Assembly: GCF_964340395.1 (NCBI RefSeq)
Contig: NC_135566.1
Span: 5,031,501-5,095,500, forward strand
Origin: Glandiceps talaboti
Lineage: Eukaryota; Hemichordata; Enteropneusta; Spengelidae
Direction of reading: 5' to 3'
Length of the DNA stretch: 64,000 nt
Shown: one piece after another, positions 49,885-61,600 of the stretch
How the letters are laid out: the number at the start of each line of letters is the position of its first letter
How positions within the stretch are numbered: position 1 is the stretch's first letter
Position numbers and translations under genes: made by a program
Notes under the pieces: generated by a model
The model's input: the letters and a program-made list of their open reading frames with translations, nothing else
What the model was told of the DNA's origin: nothing
Databases searched by the model: none

Positions 49885-50110
49885 TCTCTACTACGAGGGA
49901 TACAACGGCTGGATCTGAGACTTGTGTTGTTTCAAAATAAAACGGGCGCTGTCAAAGCAGGAAGTCCTTTACTCATTCCTTTGATTCCAAAATGGCCGCT
50001 ATATTCTATTGTACGCATGCTCAGTTCAATTGTTTTATCGAGTATATCCCCGCCCACTACTTCCGACTTTTGACTGAGCTGGCGGTCAAAAAACTTTTGG
50101 TGGCGCAATT
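49885..50110 (-). promoter_or_regulatory. Probable TATA-less GIT promoter and 5' UTR
   Basis: Directly upstream of the GIT start, CpG density rises above the surroundings. It holds a CCAAAATGGCCGC YY1-like site (49987-49999), an NRF1-like TACGCATGCTC (50012-50022), a GC box CCCCGCCC (50048-50055) and an ETS-type ACTTCCG (50058-50064). No TATA box is placed convincingly. The start site is not defined by the sequence. Confidence 0.4.
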
Positions 50111-50559
50111 TACATTTGTGATTATTTAGTCAAGTAGAGTAGGGTTGTTTCGCTATATTCGTATAAAGATATTTGATATTTTCTTCTGGATAGGAGTTTA
50201 TACAGATCTATCTTTATTTATTCATTTATTGTTTGAATGAGGCACTAGGCCCATATAAAATGGGGGGTATTAAAATGGCACAAGCTGAGTTTTCTAAGTT
50301 TTTTCACTTCAGTGAAAATATTTACATAAAAGCTCAATTAACCCATTCTAGTGTATGTTGTACTCAATGAGTGAAATACAACATCCCATCTTTCATAAAC
50401 TTTCCCATATCACCAACACTATAGCTCCAAGACTTGTTTTGGTGTTTTACTTAGTCTAGCAGCTAGACTCTCTTACAGTCCTCGGAGCTAAAATTAAAGG
50501 AGTTGTTTTGTATGTACTGATATCATCTACTGCATAATTGTACTAGAATATCCTTGTAC

Positions 50560-50686
50560 TGTGCGCCCTCATTGATCACATTGGGCTAACCATTTGTTGT
50601 CGTGTGTTTTCTAGCAGCTAGATGTGCGCCCTCATTGATCACATTGGGCTAACCATTTGTTGACGTGTGTTTGCTAGCAGCTAGAC
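50560..50686. repeat. 63-bp tandem duplication
   Basis: GTGCGCCCTCATTGATCACA followed by TTGGGCTAACCATTTGTTG, CGTGTGTTT and CTAGCAGCTAGA occurs at 50561 and again at 50624 with about two differences, so the duplication is recent. Confidence 0.9.
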
Positions 50687-51341
50687 TTTGGGCAAGTCTG
50701 CTAACTTAAAAAACACAGGTCTGTATCTGTATCGTAGACATACAAGCACCAATACTGGTTGTTGCATACGTAGTCAAGGGTTGCGTGTGGTCGCATACAA
50801 AGGTGCTGTCATGGGCTTGCTGCACACAATACCAGCACTACTGTCAATTCCTGTTTTTGTTCGACAAATCTTCCGAGCACAGATCCAGGATCTTGTTACA
50901 AAACTAGGTGTGTAAATATCTCAAACAGCTCTCCACACAAGAAGAACTTCTTGCGATAGGTAACACCAAGACAAGTCTCTTGGTTAACACTTACACAATG
51001 TTCTTTACTATAATGAGGACCATCATGGTCATAATGCATATGGTGTACTTTATTCCAAAACACTGTACATAAACATAATTTACAAACAAAATAACATCAC
51101 AAAGATTGAAATTGCACAACTTACAATGTAAAATATCCAGGGCAAAAATATGATTTTCTTTTGAGTAGCACTATTTGATAACTCAACACTGTGAGTTATT
51201 TTAGAAGTCTACCACAAAGGTGTAATGTATGATTAGAAATTTATAGAACTTTGCATTTTGTTTTTGGTGTAAAACATTATTTGGGATAACTATCTACAGG
51301 TATACAATGGAACTGAAATCTGACATAGCTAGATTCCTTAT

Positions 51342-51347
51342 TTTATT
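51342..51347 (-). terminator. Candidate BRAP polyadenylation signal
   Basis: TTTATT on the plus strand is AATAAA on the BRAP strand, about 1.2 kb past the stop. Alternatives lie at 51685-51690 (about 0.9 kb) and 51049-51054 (about 1.5 kb). The sequence does not say which is used. Confidence 0.35.
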
Positions 51348-51959
51348 CATACATTATCCTTTGTTTTAGATTTTGTAGTTCCGAGTGTGATTGTCTCTAT
51401 GATAGAGGTGAAGAACTGATCATAACCATAGCTATAAAATCAAAAACAAACAATAATATACAAACAAAATAAAGGTAAAATTGAACTGTATTCATATCAG
51501 ATTATACAGGTATACTAAACCATAGACCCTGCGTTGGGTCTATGACTAAACAGAACAAAGACAATGTCAATGTTGTATATATATCTACTAATTTACATAT
51601 CAGATTGGACTGATACCATATATGTAGCAGTGTAAATTTAATGCAGTGTACACTGTGATATTAAGACATATGCCAATTAACATCTTTATTAGAAGTAACA
51701 AAACACAGAAAACTCTTTCCCCTCATCAGTACTGGGCAGAACAACAAATGGCATATTTTATATATTGGCAGTTACTAGTAATACACAATTTGTACATGTA
51801 CTGACTTTTGGCATGTGGCAGCATAATACCCAGTAATCGGTGACATGGTTATATAGTTGGAGTAGTTTTTAGCTACCGGTAAAACAAACAGAAATGGAGA
51901 GTACAATGCTGTGATTTATGAACTGCTCTGTAGCCATGTGACTGACATGTGATTCACAC

Positions 51960-52045
51960 AAAGGTTATCACATGACTGTCTGATGACACACACTAAAGTT
52001 ATCACCTGACTGTCAGATGTCACAATGGTTATCACAACTCAGACT
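51960..52045. repeat. ~40-bp tandem repeat, three imperfect copies
   Basis: AAGGTTATCACATGACTGTC, AAAGTTATCACCTGACTGTC and ATGGTTATCACAACTCAGAC follow one another, the first two continuing into TGATGACACA or AGATGTCACA. Confidence 0.7.
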
Positions 52046-52047
52046 GC

Positions 52048-52153
<106 letters not shown>

Positions 52154-52571
52154 CAATCACAATACATCAACCTTTCTCAGTGTTTACAAATGTAATAGTT
52201 ACAAAGACAGGTACTTTAGCTATATTTTTTATACATGTTGGTAAACTTCAAGCTTTAAATTAAATACAGTATACATGGTATACATAGTACCTAATTCCTG
52301 CTTACATGGTAACCATAGTGATAGAAATACATAGATTACAGCCAAATTCATCATAAAATTGCAGTACAATATACAGAGTTTGGTAAATTTGTTGACTTTG
52401 TTAAATATGAAGAATAATGAAAGATTTTGAGAAATATGTATGGTATGTGTAAAGTTTCAAATTGATAACTTCTATTCCTCTAATAACCTACATATTAAGG
52501 AGTGTGTACATGTAAATATAGCAAAAGTAGGAATGGAATAGTTTTTATAAGGTAGTGCACATTTTTTCAAA

Positions 52572-55500
52572 CTATCTTCCTTTTTTCCGGCCTTTCCTGG
52601 AGTGTGTTCTGGTTTCCGGAGCAGCAGCAGCCGCACCTACAACAATTTGTCCATCTTGGATTTCTTGTCTGGTTTCATCCGATGCATTACTGATTTCATT
52701 CTGTGCTTCCAGGAAAAACATCAAGTCTCGCACCTGTTCCTGCAAATCTTGAATTTCCTGTAAAATCAATGCGTAAAAATTAATTTGAGCTGCAGAAAAG
52801 AAATAGATTCAACAGAGATTTCAGAAACAGACGTGGCTGATACAAATCTTCTACCAAAACACTCCGCAAGCTCATAATGAACAATCAAAACTCTGTATGT
52901 ATGTTGGCTCTATATTTGTGATCATTTCCACATTTACATCACACATGGTTTAATTGTAAAGTGTAAGATATGTCATGTCCACCCTCACCAGCCTCCTCTC
53001 TCTTGACCAATGTGTGAGGGCGCCCCATCATGGTGCACCTTACCGACTGGGTTTAAATGTTGATTTGAGCTGAGGTTTTGTTTGATAAATGAGAATCTCC
53101 CTTGATATGACACTTACTTTATCTTTTTCTTGTTGGATCTGTTTCAATTTGGTTTCCACGTCTTGTTTTTGTGACTGATATAAATGTTGATTTTCACGTA
53201 AACATCTGTTCAGCTGTAGAGATATAAGTATCATATGACTTTAATATAAGGACATGGGGGTCAAAGGTCAGAAGTCAAAGTTCATATGATTCACAGGTAA
53301 AAGAAACAATTGATTTATTTTGTTGACTTATCTGTTGGTAAAGGGTCAAAGGTCACAGGTCATTCAAAGATGTACATTGGCATACAAAATATAAATGCCA
53401 TAATTTTCATGACATCATTGAAATGCCACGGTTACATGACAGGTTGACACATGGGCAGTCAGGTACAAGACCTTCCAAAAAACATATGGTCAACTTTGTT
53501 CTGTAGGATATGAAGAGTTCAATAAGGGTTTGGTTAACTCACAGATCTCTGACAAAATCTGTTAATATTCTTGCCATTTTCTCAACCCAATGCAAGAGGA
53601 CACTATTTAAAAGATATGTATGTTAGTCCATAACTTGCCACAAGAGGGGGCTATTTCAGATTTATCAATTTTGGTCCATAAATTTGACTTTTACATGGAT
53701 AACAGAGTACCTTTCTACTTTGAAATGAGTTGCTCACCTCTTTTTCTTCTTTGAGTTCTGTGTTAACTTTGGTCAACTTTGTGGTAAGTTGTGAACATTT
53801 CTTGTCATAACTTTGTTTTTCCTTCACCAATGAACTCAGTCTTTTCTCGAGTTTTTCACATTCTTCCATTGTTCTCTTTGATCTGTCTTCAACCTCACTC
53901 ACCTAGTGATAAATCAGGGACACTGTAGTTGTAAAAACAACCATTGGTGCTGTAGCAACAATGAGTTTATCAAGCCATGCTGTTACTATTACAGAGTTTG
54001 TTCTTCAAGGAGTATATCCCAGGTCATCACATGACTGTTATCTTACCAGTGGGGGCCACATGGATTATATACGATCATTCTTATATTCTGGCAAACCTTT
54101 TCTTTAGCTCTGCCAAACAACTCTTTCACGTCACAATTTTACTCCTAATCAGAAGCAGGCCTTTAAAGAAGAACGTTGTTTTATTTACCCAGCTTGAGGC
54201 TCACCCCTGTCTACAGCAGTTTTCTTCTGTACAAGATTTGCCAATTTTTGTAACTTTATTTTAGAGAGGTCAAGTGCTGCAGTGTTAGCAAAAATAATGT
54301 TTCTGGGCTATGTAAGCTTGAGAAATGCTGCTGTGACAAAACAAGCCTCATTTTTGATCCCCTCTAAGCTTCTGCATGGAAAAAATTCTGCAGTCATGTA
54401 CTTCCAATGAGAACTGATATCAAGTTACAACTGCACTAGCTTCAACTGGAACATTTTTTGGAACTGTTTTGTGAGATACAATAACTTAATCATAATATGA
54501 GATATATTGAATTCATTTGTGTAGAAGTACACAGTATGGTGCAAATATCCAAGTAAATTGATTTTAAGGTTCGTACCCAAAAATCAACTCTCTCCATGAA
54601 TTACTATACTACTTATTGATAAAATCAACCTCTAATTAACACATACGATGTCTAATTATTGGTATTTTAACAATTTTCAATGAATATATTGTTGGTTGTC
54701 TGATTGAAAAAATAATACTCCAGTTACAGCCAGTGCAGCTTAAATTAAGACTGATTGTGAGCTTGATGAATACAAAATCAAGTACCTCTTCTCTGGTTTT
54801 CTCTTCTACTCTGGTCAACTTTTCTTCAAAATACAATCTCTGTGATTCTAACTGACTTGTTAACAAGTACGTAAACTGCAACAACAAAAAAAAAACAATT
54901 CTGTCCAAACACAAGAAACTGTTACCAGTAAATGTAACAATAATTGCCCTCTTGTATAAAGTTAAATGCTTGGATGTCTTTCAGTCAAGTTTATCAACAG
55001 ATTTTTAATATCAAAAAAGTTTACTTCACCTTCAATACATCTTATTTTTACATTTTTACATTACTTGCATCCATATTGCAGGGTTTTTTGAACCTTTGTC
55101 ATTGAAGTCTTGAAAAAATTAAAAATCTAAAATACATGTTAAATTGTTCAAATAATTTAATTCACAGTGTAGAATTCTCAACAAACTTTAATTTCATCAA
55201 TCAAACAGTGTAACAAAAATATCTGTGACTTCCAATATTTTGATAACCATCAGCCATTTCATTATACATTAGATTGACTTAAACAAAGTGAGGCAGATAT
55301 TGTCCTAGCTGCTTTAGTTGATATACAGAAGTCAGTTCATGACTAATTTGATTAAATTGGTCTCATTTCTAAAGAAGATGTGCAATGTAGAGTTGTGAAA
55401 GTGACTTTAAATGACTCCCTGGACATCAACTAAAGCAGCTTGGATAATAATCACCTTTGACAGGCTTTGTTCCCTTTAATATTGCATAGCTGCAAGCTTT

Positions 55501-55680
55501 ATTTGGGTGTTAAAGGTTGTACTACTGACTAGCATACACAATCAGCCAGGTACAAGCTGTAACTTACCTCTAATGTCAATGAATCTACTTTCTCTTCTCT
55601 CTGTGATGATGGATCTTCTCTGTCCCACTCTACAATCTTACCATCTCCTTTACTCTGAACTAGTCTATGGACATAGTTAT
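52572..55680 (-). CDS. BRAP: BRAP exons 8-12: UBP end and coiled coil
   Basis: Exon 55568-55680 starts [18 protein letters not shown]. Exons 54786-54875 ([17 protein letters not shown]), 53738-53902 ([20 protein letters not shown]), 53118-53213 ([17 protein letters not shown]) and 52572-52757 ([25 protein letters not shown]) make a long coiled coil. The tail is basic, ending SRKGRKKGR before TAG. Confidence 0.93.
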
Positions 55681-58600
55681 CTGAAAACAGATAGACAGAT
55701 TTTGTAATGTGTGACTTTTTCAATATCTATGGGCATAGTTACAGATAGACAGATTTTGTAATGTGTCACTTTTTCAATATCTATGGACATAGTTACAGAT
55801 AGACAGATTTTGTAATGTGTGACTTTTTCAATATCTATGGACATAGTTACAGATAGACAGATTTTGTAATGTGTGACTTTTTCAATATCCGACATAGTTA
55901 CAGATAGACAGATTTTGTAATGTGTCACTTTTTCAATATCTATGGACATAGTTACAGATAGACAGATTTTGTAATGTGTCACTTTTTCAATATCTATGGA
56001 CATAGTTACAGATAGACAGATTTTGTAATGTGTGACTTTTTCAATATCTATGGACATAGTTACAGATAGACAGATTTTGTAATGTGTGACTTTTTCAATA
56101 TCTATGGACATAGTTACAGACAGACAGATTTTGTAATGTATGACTTTTTCAATATCTACGGACATAGTTACAGATAGACAGATTTTGTAATGTGTGACTT
56201 TTTCAATATCTATGGACATAGTTACAGATAGACAGATTTTGTAATGTGTGACTTTTTCAATATCTATGGACATAGTTACAGATAGACAGATTTTGTAATG
56301 TGTCACTTTTTCAATATCTATGGACATAGTTACAGATAGACAGATTTTGTAATGTGTGACTTTTTCAATATCTATGGACATAGTTACAGACAGACAGATT
56401 TTGTAATGTGTGACTTTTTCAATATCTACGGACATAGTTACAGATAGACAGATTTTGTAATGTGTGACTTTTTCAATATCTATGGACATAGTTACAGATA
56501 GACAGATTTTGTAATGTGTGACTTTTTCAATATCTATGGACATAGTTACAGATAGACAGATTTTGTAATGTGTCACTTTTTCAATATCTATGGACACAAT
56601 TACAGATAGACAGATTTTGTTATGTGTGACTTTTTCAATATCTATGGACATAGTTATCTGAAAATAGATGGACAGATTAACACTGCAAGAAAATCCTGAT
56701 TGGACAATAAGACATGTTGTGTCATGGTGGGCTGATGGGTACCCAAACATTGCATATCATACAAGGCTACATCAAGACATGTCGTGTTGTGGTAGGCCGA
56801 TGATATGTTACAGACTACAACATGGTTAGTTCAAATTTGTTGTCAATACCTCCTGCATAGTCCCAAACTCTGTTGTTTCCTAACTGCATGGCATAGGTAT
56901 GCTGTGTGTCTTCAAAGTGTTGGTAGGCATGTGCTGACAAGTACCGGCCACATCCAACATGTCCACAGATCAAACATATCCATAGACTCTATCAAAACAC
57001 AAATAAATAAGAGTTTTCTTATTTCACAGATTACATTGACCACAGACAATTTTGTCAATACAATCATGAACATATAAGATATTCGCTCTTTCTTTCGTAT
57101 ACATCCCAACAAAACTGTTATGTGTTTGCAATTATACTAACTGACTGTCTGTAGATTTTCATGTGATTTGGGAGATACAGAATGGATGTCAGAATGTCAC
57201 AATAGAGTAATGATATAATATTTAACTTTTCACATTCATTTCAAGGTCAATCAGATTGGTCAGTTTATACTCAGCATACAAGGATTATACATACACTCCC
57301 AATCAGTGTGCCCTTTATGGCCAACTTGATACGCCACTAACACAGTAATTTCTTTAGATTGCAAGATATGTTGTGTCACCCTTTCTGGCCTGCTCTATCC
57401 AGGGGTTAACCGATATGTGAGGGCACTACGCCACGGCATACCTTACAGACTACAATTTCTTGTGACCAAATTTGGTGTTCCCCTGTTCCTCAGTGTGTAG
57501 CGACTGAAGAGAAATCCTACTTTTTATCGTTTTGACCCACAACAAACACTTGGGTCTTTCATTCAAGAACACTAACACTTGCAATCTATAATTTAATACA
57601 TGCTCTAAATTTCTATACTGATGGTACATGTAAATTGTCTTTGCAACTCTCTACAACAATACACAAGTAAATATTCACTACTGACTCCACTAGGCAATTC
57701 ACATTGTTCAAAAAAAAATTAGAGTTCTAAAATTTCAATCTACATATCATTAAGTCCAGTTTCAACAAATACCCCCCCCCCCCCCTCCCCGTACTCCAGC
57801 TGTTTATGATTTGTGCTGGTACCTACACTCCTGTATATAGTAACAGTAGAACCAATCATAGACAATGGTATTTACGTGCCTTCTACAACACAAATATTTG
57901 ATTTTGCGATACTCAATACAAACATTGGACCAGCTACAAGCTTTTGTGACATACTTAAGGTAAAATAATCTAATAATATATTAAAGATGCATAAGTTTAT
58001 AGTTTATATATTTGTAGTGATAAATTTTGCTACAAGGTACTTGGTGCATTTTATGAAGCAGTGTATCACTTGCTGGTGGCAGAACTCAAACTTAGTAAGC
58101 TGACATACGATGTTAATGATTAAATGTCCTAATTTAGTACACATATAAAATGTCATGGGAACCCCTATTATGCCTCCATTGACCTAAATGTTAAGAGATT
58201 AGTAAATATAGGAAAAGTAGAAATGTGAAAGTTTTATGGAAGTGTAAATTTTCTTAATCTATCCTCCCTTTTATGGACTGTATAAGTGCTAACATTGACT
58301 GACAGATCAGCTGTTCTCATCAAATTCCATAAATAAAGGGGAGGAGAGATATTTACACCGAAGGGTATACACTCAGTCAGGACTCATGAATATTTAGTGT
58401 GCAATTTCAATATATTATTTCTGCTGGCTCCCATGATGCAATACCCCATAGCAAGGATATCTATTCCTCAGAGTCAGATACCCTATAAAGGCACAAAATC
58501 AACTTTATGTTTCTCTGAAATTGCAAGTAATTGTGGGTGATGTAAAATCATAAAATGAATCTCCAGAATCCTTAGTTTATGAAAAAGTCCATATTTCCTG

Positions 58601-61600
58601 GAATGGTGTTCCCCTTTAACATATTTTAATCAAGGTTATTATGGAAGTATTTTCACTTGAGTTAGAAGCTTATAAACTCAGTTTGTGCCACTATTAACTT
58701 TACTTACATCTTGTGCACCACATATCATACATTTGTTGTCTGCTACTTGCTCTGGAGCTTGTGAATAACGACAAACTGGACAACTGAAATGATACAACAT
58801 AAGTTACATTCTACACATCTGACAGTTTCACTTTTTTTTGACATTCCGAAAACCTCTTTGCTTGCTCCAGATTCTGTAGCAATAATTAAAAGAAATTTGG
58901 GGTGTTCTCCATCTTGTTTTCAAGGCAATCAACAATCTTTTATTTTCCTATACAGTTATTCAGCTGCCATATTGGATTCTACGACCATATTGGATTCTAC
59001 GGCCATATTGGATTCTACGGCCATATTGGATTCTACGGCCATATTGGATTCCATTTCAAATGGCTCAATTTTGATATCATTTTACCTATTTTTCAAAATA
59101 TTTTTGTGATTTTTTTTCTTGATTTTCATTAAAAACAGGTTGTCAATATCCATTGACTTTGAATACAGCACTGTTATATTTATCCTCAAACATTTCACAG
59201 ATTACATGATTGTTTTGGTGAATAAATACAAATAAAACTTGTTCATGCAGCCTAACCTTGTATCTCCCCATTTATACAGACAACCACTGTGGAATGAATG
59301 ATTACATAGAATAGTGAGAATGCCATCCACAGATTCATCCATTCTCTCCAGACAGACTGGACAGGTTGGTAGCTCTGTCAGTCCTGGGATTGGTAAACAA
59401 GCCTGTGTATATATCAACAAGGAAAGGTTCATTATGTGAAGTTCTATGAATGATTGTATTTTCAAGTTTTGCTCCAATGTATGTCAACATTGAGAGATTA
59501 TCAATGGAAGAGTTGGTTCATTGTGTTTAAGAAGAGGGAGATAACACAGGAAATGGTCAATGAAAGTGACAGAATGGATGGAGATGAGTTATGTTAAATG
59601 TGCCAGGTCTGTGTTTGACAGGAGGGAGTGAGGAATGTAGACTGTCAACTTCCTCCATAGACAACACCAACACCAAATCTGAACTGACCATTAACATAAA
59701 AAACAGATGAATATGTTATCAAATTCTTTTACCAGTCAATGCTGAGTGACTACCTATCTTAATTACTTACTTTACACTATTGTTGAATACACTTCTACAC
59801 GTTCTTTGGAGTTCAAAGGTTAAATGTTGTAAACATCGGACTTGTAGTCTTACCTCAGATTTATTGACACTTTCTACCCTGTACATACACACAGTTAGTT
59901 CAGTTTCAATAGAGGTCAAAGGTTAAAGGTTATCACTAAGTCTTACCTCAGATTCTTTGACAGTTTCTACCCCAGCTACATACACACAATGACATAGTTC
60001 AGGTTCAATAGAGTTGAATGGTTGGCCATTGTAAGTCTTGTAAAATTCATCTGCTTGTTTCTGTGAGATAAATAATAAGAATCACGTTGGATTTTACATA
60101 GTGCTTTATCACTCTGTGCTCAAACCGTTTTAAAATTATTACCCCTAGCATGGATCGATAGCAGTACAACAGTCCTGTATAATAATTCCTCAACTCCCTG
60201 GGGCACATACAATCCATTGCAGCCTTTCAAACCCCATCGCTGCATGCTGTTTGTTTCTGAGTGGCTAAAGTCCTTGGGCAAGATTTGAATCACGACTGTG
60301 CCTCAGTCAATTCAGCTGTATAATTGGGGACCTGGTAGGATAGAGGTTGCAGTGTGAATTATTATTCTATGCAGTTATAAAGGCTTCAATGGATTGTATA
60401 CTCTCATGGGAGTTGAGGAAGTGTAAAGGGCTGTTGTGCCAATATAGATTTGAGCCAGGGGTAATAATTGTAAAGTGCTTTGAGCACTTGTCTGTGATAA
60501 AAACTAACATTAATATTATTTTTATTATTAATGAATCCTACATCTACAACACATTATTTCTAATCATAAGGAATCTTATATCTGATTCTGAGTTCAAGAA
60601 ATCTGTACATTATATATGAACATTTTAATGAATTCATTTCTTACCTGTTCTTTGAATTTAATTAGAACCATGTACTGGTTTGGAGTGGAATCTCGTATGA
60701 TTCTCAACATTTCAATATTAGGGTTGACTGGAGCTGTAAATTGCACTAAGTCATGAATTGTCATCCCAGCAGGTACACCAAGTAACACTATCATTTCACT
60801 ACGAGGTGTGTCTTCATCTAAGGATGTCATAAAGCTACAGAGAAGACAAATAATGGAGTAAAAGTATTACTCTGGTAATTGAGCCTTCCGGTTTACTAAG
60901 TCTAGACAAACACATACTAAAATTATTGTTTGCAACATGTTGATGCAACAGTGATAATAGATGTTGCTTTTATAGTCTCAGTAGGGAGGTGTCTCTGAAA
61001 GCTAGTTCCATCATAGACAGTGGAGGGGCACTGTCTATGGTTCCATACACTTGGAGTGTACGGTTTTCAAACTTCCAATGTTTAAACTATCTTGATCACA
61101 GGGTGATTAGATTTACAAAACAGAGACACCACTATCATCCAATTGTGTAATCTACCACATCAATTCATAATAGTTTTAATTTGTGTCTATCTGAGTAAAC
61201 CAAAGCCTAGATTACTATTATAATAATTGTATCATGAACAACAAAGATTCTTCATCACATTTCACTTTGAGTGGCAATCAATTTAACATGACAATGGTCA
61301 ATGGTTCTTTCTTGCATCAACCTTCAAATGTACTGCTAATCCATTGACAATGTATTTACCATACTTCATCACAAGAGGGCACTGTTTCTTTTAAAGGTCT
61401 CTCCATAATATAAGAGCATCTTTTCAATTGTTAATAATAGAGAGATTTCATTTCCTTTGTTGAGTTTCGGTTTTTGTTTTTTTGTTTTTTGGATTTTCCG
61501 GGCATTAATCTGGAAAGCAATTCTTTTATGGATCCTTCCATCACAAAAATTGGGATGGGAACACAAGATATAGTTTAGTTTTCAATGGAAATAGAATTCA

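Noticed and set aside
50688-50915. 75-codon plus-strand frame upstream of GIT, possible divergent gene
   Set aside because: Starts at TTG, matches nothing I know, and I could not find spliced partners. A divergent non-coding transcript is possible but unsupported.
55677-56750. 357-codon open frame with 18-residue repeats on the minus strand
   Set aside because: It is the 54-bp minisatellite inside a BRAP intron. The frame stays open only because the period is a multiple of three, and flanking BRAP exons splice cleanly across it.
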